Shown here one piece after another: positions 37,238-47,162 of a DNA stretch of 64,000 nucleotides (position 1 is the stretch's first letter; each line of letters starts with the position of its first letter). Source of the DNA: Calothrix sp. NIES-4105. Its GTDB lineage: Bacteria > Cyanobacteriota > Cyanobacteriia > Cyanobacteriales > Nostocaceae. Below the pieces are notes generated by a model. That model searched no databases, was not told where the DNA came from, and saw only the letters and a program-made list of their open reading frames with translations. The stretch spans positions 62,001 to 126,000 of the forward strand of contig NZ_AP018292.1 in the NCBI RefSeq assembly GCF_002368415.1, in the 5' to 3' direction. The position numbers and the translations under genes are program-made.

Positions 37238-37336
37238 CGTGCGTTTATCCGAGAACGAGTTGTTCTCAAATTGTACTAGCGAGTAGTACAGCTATTGCTT
37301 GTGCATTTCAACGTGAGGCAGTAAGAGATAGGCGCC
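37233..37336 (+). promoter_or_regulatory. GGCGCC-bounded upstream block with operator-like palindrome, copy 2
   Basis: Bounded by GGCGCC at 37233-37238 and 37331-37336. Contains a perfect GAGAAC-N5-GTTCTC palindrome (37251-37267) followed by AAATTGT, and GTGAGGCAGT near the right end. About 185 bases upstream of the PEP-CTERM pseudogene. Confidence 0.5.
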
Positions 37337-37451
37337 AGGAGAAACGCATGTCTATTTTTCCAAAATTTGTTCAATAAATAGCAAAAAATATCTATTAGTT
37401 ATTTGATTACAAGTATGATAATATCCCTTCAGAATTAATATAGGCGCCCTA

Positions 37452-38042
37452 ATGATAAGTACTGTTCGACAAATCAAATTTTGCGTTGCTCTAATTGGTT
37501 TGGTAGCAGGAAGCGTCTTTCATGCTGCTCCCGTGCTAGGAGCTATTCTAACTAGACAAGAATTTTCGGGCGATTTTACAAGAGTCTCAGTTAGTCCTTT
37601 CCTAGAAAATATTGTGCCGGACAAAAGCGAATATTCAGGATTTGTGGCTTACTCAGATGACGGAACTCTCAGTGATTGGGAAGTAAACGTCAACGATTTA
37701 AACTTGAATTTGAACGCAGATTCGAGTTGAGATTTTAGCCCAACCCCAAACTTCAATTTTGAGCTTTCTTCTGAGTCAAATTGGAATTTGGTGGTTGATT
37801 TTGGCATCGCTTTTGATGCTCCTAGATATACCTTAGAAAGAACGTCTGGCGCCTCCCTAACTTTGACAGGTGAAGTGGGACGGGCTGGAGGATACATTTA
37901 TACTGACCCAGGCGCCAATATTACGCTGAGTTCTTCTAAAACATCAGTACCTGAACCAGCTTCGCTACTAGGTTTATTGTTTGGAGCTGGTGGAATTGCC
38001 GTTTATAGAAAAAGTAGTAAGAGTAAAGCTAAAGTTTCATAA
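37452..38042 (+). pseudogene. PEP-CTERM protein gene interrupted by an in-frame TGA
   Basis: The frame from ATG 37452 has a signal peptide (LIGLVAGSVFHAAPVLG), a beta-rich part and a stop TGA at 37728-37730 within an Asn/Ser-rich stretch; the same frame then continues without shift to VPEPASLLGLLFGAGGIAVY and a basic tail, a full PEP-CTERM signal. One base change would restore a 196-residue protein. Likely a recent nonsense mutation; readthrough cannot be excluded. Confidence 0.7.
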
Positions 38043-38632
38043 AGTGGCGCGGTTCAACTATTTGCCTTAAATCTACGTAAACCTATACATATGTCATTAT
38101 TTTCAGAAGATACATAGGTTTAAGGAAATCGTAACAAAGCAGTAAAGCAGGGACTGTTATGTACCCGTTTTTCGTTCCCTTACCGGAATGCACCTCTCCG
38201 TATATACTTAGGCTAAGTAAGAATCAGCGCTACGGAAGCTACATTGTTTTCATTGCTTTTTATCGCTAAATCAAGAACTTTAGCTTTAATACTGAGTGCT
38301 TAAAATTTGTCATTTTTTCTTGGTGCATTCCGGTGATTTCCGGAATCTTTTTGACACCTTTATACACAATCTATCAACTCCCAGATATGCATGGAAAGAG
38401 CGCTATGCTCCTGAAAAGAGTGAGAAGTTGCTTCAAGACAACAATCCTTACAGATGCGGGAAAATCCAATTTTTTTTTAAGGGAAGTTTACGGTAGAAAA
38501 TAATTTATTATAAATTCTATATGTTTTTTATCGTTACAAAATTTTGTGATAATTATTAACAATATTACTTTGGTAAAAACCAGAAATTATGTTATATTAA
38601 ATTTATCAATTTTATTCAAATAAATAGTTGTT
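38043..38632. other. Spacer before the TnpB-like gene
   Basis: No supported gene. AT-rich near 38500-38630. TGCATTCCGGTGATTTCCGGAAT near 38322 has a short palindrome. This is where an upstream element end would lie, but no tnpA remnant was seen. Confidence 0.4.
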
Positions 38633-40183
38633 ATGAAAGCTAAAAAGCAACAAACAACTGAAGAGTCTTATACAGTGATTACGCCTGTTATTTTTTGTGA
38701 TGATGAACCACAAATAGACAGGTTAATGAATGCTTGTGGAGTTGTAAGAGCAGTAACTTATAATAAATTAGGGTCACTACAAGGATGGAATTTAAATTGG
38801 ATGTTTGCGGCGCCTCAAATTAAACCAATACTGCCTCCAGAGTCAGTAGGAATGTCGAAGTGTAGGAAAATTTGGGAATGGTCTGTAAACGATTGCATGA
38901 AAGCGATTGCTGCACAACAAGAAGCAGCAATTGCTCTAATTATCCGTGAAATCTGGCAGAAATTGCCAATGCAAGTCAATCAACAAAAACGAATAGCTTG
39001 GTTGTCAGAGACATATAATAAAAAACTTCATGAACAGGCATTAATATTATTTCCTAAATGTGAAATAGAATTATCAAGAGAAAAATTATTAAATCTTTTA
39101 TACACAAACCCAACTGCGGATAATTGGATACATCGACGTATTAGAAAACATTTTCAACGAGGACATACTTATAAACGTAATCAAATCGTGTACCAAGGCG
39201 CTGGTTACAAGTGTAAGCGAGTGAATCGTCATTCAGTAGTATTAACTGTAATGGGTGAAGATGCGCGTCAAAAAATTACATTAAAATTACGTAGCCGCCA
39301 AATCATTAAAGGACAAATTCGATTAATTCGTAACGAGCAAGGTGTACTTGAAGTTCATTGGACAAGAACTAGAACTATTATTTTACCCACACAATCTAAG
39401 TTACCTGTAAAAATTGGCCTTGATAAAGGTTATACAGAAGGATTTTACACATCAGATGGTATACAGGTGGCGCCTGGACTAGGTAAGTTAATGTCTGATA
39501 AAACTAATCGGATTACAGCAAAAAATCGTAATCGCTACCGAATTCGAGCTTTTTCTGAATCATTGAAGAAACATGACCCTGTTAAAGCAGCACGTATTTT
39601 AAAAAATAATCTTGGTTATAAAGTTAAATCTCGAAAGCTACAAAACGAGAAAAATACCATCAAAAATTTTATTCGCAGAGACTTAAGACAAGTAATTACA
39701 ACAAATGTAGAGTTATTCTGCGAAGATTTATGCTCTCCGATAAAAAGTAAGACCGCTGCGAAATCAATTAATCGCAAGCTGAATCAGTGGATGAAAGGAG
39801 AGTTACAGACTTCAGTCGATAAGATCGCTCTGGAGACCGGTTCAAAAGTTACGTTAGTCAACTGTGCTTACACATCGCAAACGTGTTCTCTGACTGGAAC
39901 GCTTTTAGGTTTTAGAAAAGGGGATCGTTTTACCTGCCACACAGGGGTTGTGCTGCAAGCTGACTTAAATGCGGCCAAAAATATTCGTAATCGTGGTACA
40001 GATTATGAAATCCAAAGGTTTATGAAATCTGAGGTAGTTTTGGTTGTGTTATTGAATCGTACCATTCGGTATTTAGTTTCGATTGGGAAGTCTATAAGCG
40101 ATGCTTTAGAGTTGGGTTGGCTCAACCCAAAGTTCAAAACCAAAGCTTTAAAACTTGAAACTATTTATCACTCTCAGGGGTAG
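38633..40183 (+). CDS. Stand-alone TnpB/Cas12-like RNA-guided nuclease
   Basis: 516 residues. The N-terminus (PVIFCDDEPQIDRLMNACG, VRAVTYNKLGSLQGWNLNW) differs from ordinary TnpB and recalls TnpB-derived type V-U proteins of cyanobacteria, though I cannot fix the sub-type. The RuvC triad is complete: Asp264 in KIGLDKGYTEG, Glu364 in ELFCEDLCSP, Asp444 in ADLNAAKNI. A Cys-containing finger precedes the last Asp (CAYTSQTCSLTG, FTCHTG). No tnpA and no adjacent CRISPR array; the nearest CRISPR-like repeats are at 47163. The guide RNA might come from the 3' region (40184-40490), which contains an inverted repeat. Confidence 0.75.
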   Translation: MKAKKQQTTEESYTVITPVIFCDDEPQIDRLMNACGVVRAVTYNKLGSLQGWNLNWMFAAPQIKPILPPESVGMSKCRKIWEWSVNDCMKAIAAQQEAAIALIIREIWQKLPMQVNQQKRIAWLSETYNKKLHEQALILFPKCEIELSREKLLNLLYTNPTADNWIHRRIRKHFQRGHTYKRNQIVYQGAGYKCKRVNRHSVVLTVMGEDARQKITLKLRSRQIIKGQIRLIRNEQGVLEVHWTRTRTIILPTQSKLPVKIGLDKGYTEGFYTSDGIQVAPGLGKLMSDKTNRITAKNRNRYRIRAFSESLKKHDPVKAARILKNNLGYKVKSRKLQNEKNTIKNFIRRDLRQVITTNVELFCEDLCSPIKSKTAAKSINRKLNQWMKGELQTSVDKIALETGSKVTLVNCAYTSQTCSLTGTLLGFRKGDRFTCHTGVVLQADLNAAKNIRNRGTDYEIQRFMKSEVVLVVLLNRTIRYLVSIGKSISDALELGWLNPKFKTKALKLETIYHSQG

Positions 40184-40293
40184 AGAGTACGCTTAAGCTC
40201 ACCATTGGAAGACAACACCAAACGTCAACAATAGTCTAAAAGCACTAACCAATGCGTGAAGATAGCAGCAATTAAAGACAAATTTATTGAGAG

Positions 40294-40333
40294 CTATGCA
40301 AACACTATATTTCAAATATCAGGGTTTGCATAG
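40294..40333. repeat. Inverted repeat downstream of TnpB-like gene
   Basis: CTATGCAAAC (40294-40303) and GTTTGCATAG (40324-40333) form a perfect 10-bp stem with a 20-base loop. It may belong to the end of the element or to a structured guide RNA. The rest of 40184-40490 shows no gene. Confidence 0.5.
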
Positions 40334-40490
40334 AAATAAGTAGATTTAGTTTACCCCTTATATACTTGTATCTCCCTCTAGGTCGTGAACTTATGCAACC
40401 GAACAGTCGGTGTTGGTGGATAAATATATTTACAATAATACAGGTGCCATTAAATGAAAGGCGCCTAAAAATATTACATAAATTTAAGTC

Positions 40491-40895
40491 TTAATATAAT
40501 GCGTCTATTCCTTCTTCAGTAACTTCAAGTTGGATATATTCGCCTGGTCTGAGCAAGGCAGCTTCAATAAAGTCTGTTTCTAAAAAGTCGATACCATCAT
40601 CTGATCCAAAAGATTCTTCTTTTATACGGCGCCATTCCTCAAAAGGTAAGGTTAGAGGATTACATTCTGTTGCATATACTACAAAAGCCGGACTTTCTGG
40701 AATTGCTTGTTCAAAGGCGCCGTCCCGAAATAAGCCTGGTTTTCCATTCGAGATGAGATAAATTCCTTCGTCTCCTACTATTAATAGTCCTGGTTGGTTT
40801 GTGCTTTCATCCCCATATACCGCAACATGCTCTTCAGAGTTTTTGGTGTGTTCCAATAATTTTTGAACATCTCGTTTTAAAAAATGTAATTTCAT
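40491..40895 (-). CDS. DUF3085-like protein
   Basis: 134 residues: RDVQKLLEHTKNSEEHVAVY, PGLLIVGDEGIYLISNGKPG and AFVVYATECNPLT. The 'H......GLWLVGD.GVYLMSNG' pattern is that of DUF3085 proteins, usually found on plasmids and phages. The acidic C-terminus (GSDDGIDFLETDFIEAALLR) is extra. Function unknown. Two GGCGCC are in the coding region. Confidence 0.6.
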   Translation of the reverse strand: MKLHFLKRDVQKLLEHTKNSEEHVAVYGDESTNQPGLLIVGDEGIYLISNGKPGLFRDGAFEQAIPESPAFVVYATECNPLTLPFEEWRRIKEESFGSDDGIDFLETDFIEAALLRPGEYIQLEVTEEGIDALY

Positions 40896-41035
40896 GACTT
40901 ATTACTGCTTGGTTAGTATAGGTTAATACATCTGTATGTATAGAATGGGCGCCTTTCGTGTGTATATAAGTTTGATTATTATCTCAAAACTGGGAACTAT
41001 ATAAAGAACACCGTTAGTATGATATTTATAATTAA

Positions 41036-41359
41036 ATGTTAAACCTTGCTCAAGTCAATGTTGCTCTTGGCAATACTCCAGCTACTCAACTAGGACTAAT
41101 TTATATGATTCTCGGCGCCGTGTATTTAGTATGTTGGATTGTTTGGCTCAAATCAAAAGCTACAATAAACAATACTTTTATTTGTCAAATAATTCAAACA
41201 ATACTTGTAACTTTAGCATTAGAATTGTGTGGTTTTCTAATGCTTTATCATGGTTGGCGCCTTGACCCACTTCTTCAATTTTCGCAAGTTTTGTTGTTTT
41301 TATTATTGCTTTATTTTATAATTAGAGATTCCCTAAGCCAAATGTTGAATAGGAATTGA
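41036..41359 (+). CDS. Ycf66-like membrane protein
   Basis: 107 residues. MLNLAQVNVALGNTPATQLG, a helix (IYMILGAVYLVCWIVWL), a second hydrophobic region, and LCGFLMLYHGWRLDPLLQFS. The 'GWRLDPILQF' motif and length match the Ycf66 N-terminal region found in cyanobacteria and chloroplasts. Role unknown; membrane-located by hydrophobicity. Confidence 0.75.
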   Translation: MLNLAQVNVALGNTPATQLGLIYMILGAVYLVCWIVWLKSKATINNTFICQIIQTILVTLALELCGFLMLYHGWRLDPLLQFSQVLLFLLLLYFIIRDSLSQMLNRN

Positions 41360-41364
41360 TGATA

Positions 41365-41814
41365 TTACAACCGAGCCAGAGCAACTTTATTATTTAATAT
41401 GACAGACTTAGCTTCTATTATAGGTGAGTATTTAACACTGTCTTGGTAATAGAATTGGTGATGTTCTCGATGTAAATTATAGGTTATAATTTGATACCCT
41501 TGATTGATAAGTTGATGTACTACATGATTATCAAGTATATCCCAAGACAGCGCGCGCAAAGTACCAACAACATAAGCGTGTACATTTTTACGACCCTGAC
41601 GAATAGCCCGCGCACGCCCCGCTGATTCCACTTCAAAAGTAGCATCACTAATTTCACACATCCCAGCATGAGTGAGCAAGCACCCGTTCCTTCCACCTTC
41701 TTTGATAGAAAACACGCAGTAGTGCAGATTATAGTACACTGCAACCCGGCGCCCGTAGTAAGAAGTAGGATTTATGACGCTAAACGGATATCGATGAGCC
41801 ATGCATTCAATCAT
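41365..41814 (-). CDS. Conserved plasmid/phage-type protein
   Basis: 149 residues. The opening YPFSVINPTSYYGRRVAVYY, followed by NLHYCVFSIKEGG, and the later GRKNVHAYVVGTLRAL match a small family I recall from plasmids and phages ('...SLINPTSYYG.RVAVYYNLHK..LSV'). Function unknown. It is convergent with the Ycf66-like gene, with 5 bases between the stops. Confidence 0.6.
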   Translation of the reverse strand: MIECMAHRYPFSVINPTSYYGRRVAVYYNLHYCVFSIKEGGRNGCLLTHAGMCEISDATFEVESAGRARAIRQGRKNVHAYVVGTLRALSWDILDNHVVHQLINQGYQIITYNLHREHHQFYYQDSVKYSPIIEAKSVILNNKVALARL

Positions 41815-41938
41815 GATTTTTGTTGCATTGCATAGCTTACTACGAAAGTATATATATTCTGTATCTCTGTACTCCTGTGCTTTTAACTACTCATGAGTTA
41901 GGCTGGTGCCGAACCGTGAGGAGTATAATTTAGTACAG

Positions 41939-42979
41939 ATGTCAGAGGCGAAGTTTTTTGCGGTTGACCCAAAGTTGGAGGATTATTGGCGCGCGATTAT
42001 TTTGTTTGGTCGGAATGTAGCTAGTTACAAGTTCGCACTCGCTAAGTCTCTGTTGGAACTGGCGCCTCAAGGTAAAACGATTATCACCTTAGAAGACTTA
42101 GCAGAACCATACTCCCGTCACATTGTTGAACACATTAAAGAAGTTAAAACACAAACAACTTCGCGTTCCAGTCGTTTTTTGGATGCTTGTCAGCAATTCG
42201 GCGCCCAAGAGATATCCAAAACCAAGCTTATTGATACTACAGTCAGTCTAGGATTTGAAAATGTAATAGATGCTTTTCATAATCTAAGTGCTGGAGAAAC
42301 ACCTGTTCGCTTTTTTACTGATGAACGTAAAGGCGCCGCTAAGGGAATTAGGCTAACTGATGAATTATTTGAACTATTACAGGTACTGCAAGCAGAAAAT
42401 TTACCATCGGAAGTAGAAGCAAGGTGGCGCCTGGTTGAAAATGCATGGGAATTAAAGATTTCGCCAAAACTAATATCTGTCGATTATGACCCCACGCGAG
42501 AACTGCTATTTACATTCGGTGAGAACAGGCGCCGGGTTGACTTAACTTCTTGTCGAGATGGGTTAAACGGATATCAAAAAGGCAGGTGTTTCTATTCGTT
42601 CGCAGAAATATCAATATTATATGGTTCTCCCAATCTAGCTGATGTAGACCATTTTTTCCCTTTTGTACTGCATGAATATATTAAAAACATTGATGGTGTG
42701 TGGAATTTAGTACTCGCGTCTGTTGATTGCAATCGGGGGAAAGATGGAAAATTTGATAGACTACCGCACATTGATTATTTAGAGCGTCTGTACAACCGTA
42801 ACGAATTTTTGATTACTAGTCATCACCCTTTACGAGAGACTTTAATTAAGCAATCTGGTAGTACTCCTGAAAAAAGGCGCCTGTTTTTACAAGCTGTTTA
42901 CAATACATCTCAAGCAATTTTAGGAAACGGGAAGAGTGATGGTTGGAAGGCGCCATTTGAATATCCGAATACGTTTTAA
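41939..42979 (+). CDS. HNH endonuclease family protein
   Basis: ATG at 41939 preferred; a GTG at 41906 in frame is possible. About 346 residues: a helical N-terminal half and a C-terminal HNH region: GYQKGRCFYSF (Cys of the first knuckle), ADVDHFFPFVL (the D-H pair), and LVLASVDCNRGKDGKFDRLP (Asn and Cys of the 'N..C..CN..K' block). HNH enzymes cut DNA with one metal ion. Similar large HNH proteins are often linked to restriction or other defence. Five GGCGCC sites lie within it. Target unknown. Confidence 0.7.
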   Translation: MSEAKFFAVDPKLEDYWRAIILFGRNVASYKFALAKSLLELAPQGKTIITLEDLAEPYSRHIVEHIKEVKTQTTSRSSRFLDACQQFGAQEISKTKLIDTTVSLGFENVIDAFHNLSAGETPVRFFTDERKGAAKGIRLTDELFELLQVLQAENLPSEVEARWRLVENAWELKISPKLISVDYDPTRELLFTFGENRRRVDLTSCRDGLNGYQKGRCFYSFAEISILYGSPNLADVDHFFPFVLHEYIKNIDGVWNLVLASVDCNRGKDGKFDRLPHIDYLERLYNRNEFLITSHHPLRETLIKQSGSTPEKRRLFLQAVYNTSQAILGNGKSDGWKAPFEYPNTF

Positions 42980-42994
42980 GTTTTGTAAATAATT

Positions 42995-45900
42995 TTAATT
43001 TTGAGGTGCCTGTGGTTTTAATTCAAAGCAAGAAACAGAATTTGAAGTTTGAAGGCTTCGAGAGGCAGGCGCCACTAATTCTATATTCCCGCTTTTATCA
43101 GCTATCCATCCCGAAGCTTCTATAATGGTCGGCGCCGCTGCAATTAAGTCCGGTTTATTTATTCTTACTGCATTCGGGTTTTCTGGTTTGGCTTGAAATC
43201 TGACCCAGGCACTATTAGTACTTTGGTCTTGTAATTGTTCATATGGACTAATAGGTAAACCGGAACGTCCAGTTACAGTAAAAGTACTATCGAATTTAGG
43301 ATTACCTGGAGTGCAAGCATTAGAAATTTGGTTAGAGGCATCAACTAAATTAATCGGAATTTCCACTAAGCCCCTACTAGGCTCTATTAAAGTAGTAATG
43401 TTAATATTGCCATTTAATGCACTAGTTGCTCCACTCGCTGTAATTTCACTATCTGGACTGAGAAAAAGACCTTGAGTTATAATATTAATATTACCACCTC
43501 GAAAGTTATCAGAGTTGGCGGTAATTTTACTGTTTTCAAAGGCGCCTAACACATCTGTGTTTATATTGATATCACCACCAATTACTTGAGTACCTCTAGC
43601 GTTTGTGGTAATACTGCTATTACGACGTAGTATCAAATCTCGTGAATTAATGTTAATTGTTGCTTGAGTAACATCAGTTCTATTACTGCGTGTATTTGCG
43701 GTGAGTAGAGCCTTTTGGTCTAAATTGATTGAGTTAGCACCTATAGTTAGGTTCCCTGCAGTTCCTGTTCCGGAACTCTCCACGTATACTCCAGCTCCAT
43801 CTTGAACTAACAAGGTATTAGTTTTAATAGTCAAATTCCCTGCATCCCCTGTTGAGTTTAACATTGCGGAAGCACCTAAGCCACTGGAAAACTGATTATC
43901 AACGCTTTTACCAATTAGTTGGATATCTTGGGCATCAACACTCAAAAAACCCCCCTTGCCTGAACCAAGTGTAACAGTAAGCACCGCTGCCCCATCTCGC
44001 ACTAACAAGGTATTAGTTTTAATAGTCAAATCCCCTGCATCCCCCGTTGAGTTTGGCAGTGTGGAAGCAGCTAATGTACTGGGAAGCTGATTATTAACGC
44101 TTCTACCAATCAGTTGGATATCTTGGGCATCAACGCTCAAAGAACCCCCCTTGCCCGCACCAGCTGTAGCAGTACTCACTTGTGCCCCCGAACGCAATAG
44201 CAAGGTATTAGTTTTAATCTTCAAAGAACCTGCATCCCCCGTTGAGTTCGGCAGTACAGAAGCAGCCAATACACTGGCAAACCGACCATTGGCGGTTGTA
44301 CCAATCAGTTGGATATCTTGGGCATCAACGCTCAAAGAACCCCCCTTACCCGCACCAGATGTAAAAGCAGTCACCTGCGCCCCATCTCGCACTAGCAAGG
44401 TATTAGTTTTAATCGTCAAAGAACCGGCATCCCCTGTTGAGTTTGGCATTGCGGAAGCACCCAAGCGACTGGGATGATTAGCAGTGCTTCTACCAATCAG
44501 TTGGATATCTTGGGCATCAACGTTCAAATTTCCCCCCTTACCCGCACCAAATGTATCAGTACTAACTTCTGCCCCCGAATGCAATAGCAAGGTATTAGTT
44601 GTAATAGTCAAATCTCCTGCATCCCCTGTTGAGTTTTGCTGTGCAGAAGTACCCAAAGCACTGGGAAGCCGATTATTAACCCCTCGACCAATTAGTTGAA
44701 TATCTTGGGCATTAACGCTCAAAGAACCCCCCTTGCCCACACCAAATGTAGCAGCACTCACCTGTGCCCCATCTTGCACTAGCAAGGTATTAGTTTTAAT
44801 CTTTAAAGAACCCGCATCCCCTGTTAAGCTCTCGTCTGCGGAAACACCCAAGCCACTCGGAAACCGACCATTAGCGGTTGTACCAATCAGTTGGATATCT
44901 TGGGCATCAACGCTCAAAGAACCCGCCTTGCCCGTACCAGATGAAACAGCACTTACCTGTGCCCCATCTTGCACTAGCAAGGTATTAGTTTTAATCGTTA
45001 AAGAACCCGCATCCCCTGTTGAGTTAGGTTGTGCAGAAACACTCAAGCCAGTGGCATTTGGATTTTCTGCTAATGTACCAATCAGTTGTATGTCTTGGGC
45101 TTCAACGGTTAAATTTCCCCCCTTACCCGCACCAAATGTAAAAGCACCCATTGTTGCCCTATCTATGAGCAGTAATTCACGAGTGTTAATTTTCACGTTA
45201 CCCGCGTTCCCAGTTGCCTTTTGGTAAGCATTAGCAATCAAACTACTCGATATACTTGCTTCTAACGACTCAGTAGCATTTACTACTAAATCTCCCCCCT
45301 GTTTTGCCCCCAGAGTACTTGTTTGTATCTGCGAACGATTTGTAACGGTGATACGTCTGCCTTGTACTTGAATATCACCACCACCTTCCCCGCTTGCATC
45401 CACAGTTGCCCGTTGGGATAATTGAATATTTCCAAAGTTTTGTACCCCACTATAACCTAAAGCAAAACCTTTATTCGCAAGTGTGAGGCTAACTAAATTA
45501 TTTCCAGCAACACTGCCTAGTTCTATCCTTCCACCAGCAGTTTTCAGTGTTGCTCCTTCTAAGTTAATATCTCCACCAACCAACGCTAAAGTTTTATCGG
45601 GTTGTACCCGTAAGTCGGATTGTGTATCAATAATAGGAGAATTAAAATTTCTAGCTCCCTGACCATTACCCTGTACCTGAATCAAACCTGGATTGGCGCC
45701 AAACTGCAAACCAACAGGCGCCGTTACAGTCAGTAAAGGTTTAGACTCAGTATTAACAGCACTAAATTCAAAACTATCGCCAAATTTTATACTCGAAGCG
45801 GATGTAGCAAGAAAGGAACCACCAATATCCAGTCGAGCATTCTGACCGAAAATAATACCATTGGGATTAATTAGAAATAAGTTGGCGCCGCCGTTTGCCT

Positions 45901-46216
45901 TAATTAAACCATCAATATTAGAGATAGACTTTCCTGTAACTCGGCTAATTATGTTTTGAATATCTATAGCATTGTTAAAGGTGGCACCGCTACCAGTAGG
46001 AATGGAAAAATCTTTGAAGCTGTGGAATAGATTACCCCCGGCAGTACTTCCTCCTGTGATATTAAAAGTATTACCCTCCAATGTGACGTTGGAATTATTT
46101 GGCAGAGTCGCATCTGGGGTTATTTGGGCGACAGAACTATTTGTATATAAAGTGATTGCACTTGCAATTGCAATTTCGATCTGCCACCAATACAAACGTA
46201 TAGATACCCCAGTCAT
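42995..46216 (-). CDS. Large haemagglutinin-type exoprotein with seven tandem repeats
   Basis: 1073 residues. The N-terminus has a signal region, then a full TPS domain (LEGNTFNITGGSTAGGNLFH, NLFLINPNGIIFGQNARLD, GLQFGANPGLI). Residues about 360-830 contain seven repeats of about 66 residues, each with DAQDIQLIG, a variable loop, STGDAGSLTIKTNTLLVQDG and AQVSA...GAGKGGSLSV, seen also as a DNA tandem repeat between 43780 and 45110. The C-terminus has the usual ISNACTPG, STFTVTGRSGLP and IIEASGWI. Predicted to be exported and to form a long beta-helix fibre. Repeat number may vary by recombination. Confidence 0.88.
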   Translation of the reverse strand: MTGVSIRLYWWQIEIAIASAITLYTNSSVAQITPDATLPNNSNVTLEGNTFNITGGSTAGGNLFHSFKDFSIPTGSGATFNNAIDIQNIISRVTGKSISNIDGLIKANGGANLFLINPNGIIFGQNARLDIGGSFLATSASSIKFGDSFEFSAVNTESKPLLTVTAPVGLQFGANPGLIQVQGNGQGARNFNSPIIDTQSDLRVQPDKTLALVGGDINLEGATLKTAGGRIELGSVAGNNLVSLTLANKGFALGYSGVQNFGNIQLSQRATVDASGEGGGDIQVQGRRITVTNRSQIQTSTLGAKQGGDLVVNATESLEASISSSLIANAYQKATGNAGNVKINTRELLLIDRATMGAFTFGAGKGGNLTVEAQDIQLIGTLAENPNATGLSVSAQPNSTGDAGSLTIKTNTLLVQDGAQVSAVSSGTGKAGSLSVDAQDIQLIGTTANGRFPSGLGVSADESLTGDAGSLKIKTNTLLVQDGAQVSAATFGVGKGGSLSVNAQDIQLIGRGVNNRLPSALGTSAQQNSTGDAGDLTITTNTLLLHSGAEVSTDTFGAGKGGNLNVDAQDIQLIGRSTANHPSRLGASAMPNSTGDAGSLTIKTNTLLVRDGAQVTAFTSGAGKGGSLSVDAQDIQLIGTTANGRFASVLAASVLPNSTGDAGSLKIKTNTLLLRSGAQVSTATAGAGKGGSLSVDAQDIQLIGRSVNNQLPSTLAASTLPNSTGDAGDLTIKTNTLLVRDGAAVLTVTLGSGKGGFLSVDAQDIQLIGKSVDNQFSSGLGASAMLNSTGDAGNLTIKTNTLLVQDGAGVYVESSGTGTAGNLTIGANSINLDQKALLTANTRSNRTDVTQATININSRDLILRRNSSITTNARGTQVIGGDININTDVLGAFENSKITANSDNFRGGNINIITQGLFLSPDSEITASGATSALNGNINITTLIEPSRGLVEIPINLVDASNQISNACTPGNPKFDSTFTVTGRSGLPISPYEQLQDQSTNSAWVRFQAKPENPNAVRINKPDLIAAAPTIIEASGWIADKSGNIELVAPASRSLQTSNSVSCFELKPQAPQN

Positions 46217-46426
46217 TTGTTATCTCCTAGGAGCGCGTGCAACTCTATTAAAAATATAGGCACCTGTTGCATTGATTTATGCACTTTTATGAAACACTAT
46301 ATTTGGAGTGGTGCCAACATTTACCTATAAATAACGGTGCTAATTATTACAATCTGCTTCTACAGACTCTTAGTTAAAATTAGCTATCTTGAGAACTTTT
46401 AGGATGGAAGATAGTGTTTAATAATC

Positions 46427-47002
46427 CTAGATATTAAGTGCAAGCTTTACCCAGTTCTCAATACCTTTTTTTGTGGGCATCCCTTTGTTGCTAAATGTCC
46501 AGACCGCGCGCTTGTGTTCCAGCCCGTAACTTATATGAATCGGTCGCGTTTCTCCGTAGTAAAACAGTGAATCAAACTTTAGATGTGCGTGTAATATCCA
46601 GTCTACGACTTGATTACTGGGTACATTGGTAATGAGAAAATCACAAGAAGCTCCCGGTCTTTTACAATAATACTGACCGTTTCGGTTTGTTTCTAGTGCC
46701 ATATGTTGATCGGTACTAGGGTCAATTCTGCCGTTTTTTTGGTTGGTTGCAGGGTCTTTTTTCTCTAGATACCGTTTTAAGTCTTTTGAGCAGAATCCGT
46801 AAGTCAATTGAAAATTCTCTTCACCGAAGTAATCAATTATTGGGTCAATAATATGCTCACAAAGATTTTTAATAGCAGTTATGCTTCCTGAGTTACTTGG
46901 GAAGGGGTCAATTTGTGATGCATATTTTTTATATGTGTTAGTACAGGTGCAGAAATCGTTAAAATTTAAATATTTTCCTATTTCAGTATTTAGAGACTGC
47001 AT
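46427..47002 (-). CDS. Peptidase M15-like protein
   Basis: 191 residues. Pattern of a D-Ala-D-Ala-carboxypeptidase fold: SITAIKNLCEHIIDPIIDYF, FQLTYGFCSKDL, DQHMALETN (first zinc His), GASCDFLI (zinc Asp), LFYYGETRPIHISYG (second zinc His). The usual 'S.H..G.A.D' is altered, so activity is likely but unproven. M15 enzymes trim peptidoglycan; related domains also occur in phage lysis and conflict loci. It is divergent from the CRISPR-like locus and the HNH gene. Confidence 0.55.
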   Translation of the reverse strand: MQSLNTEIGKYLNFNDFCTCTNTYKKYASQIDPFPSNSGSITAIKNLCEHIIDPIIDYFGEENFQLTYGFCSKDLKRYLEKKDPATNQKNGRIDPSTDQHMALETNRNGQYYCKRPGASCDFLITNVPSNQVVDWILHAHLKFDSLFYYGETRPIHISYGLEHKRAVWTFSNKGMPTKKGIENWVKLALNI

Positions 47003-47162
47003 AAAATTAATTTTAATAAATAAAAATATTTTTATCTATAATAGCTTCTTTAATTTGATTATGTCTAGGTATAGTTGAGCTATAGACATCATAAAGTTTT
47101 CAGTTTATAATTTAAATAATTGAAGTTGTAATTGATTAAATTACAAAAGTTCAATGAACACA

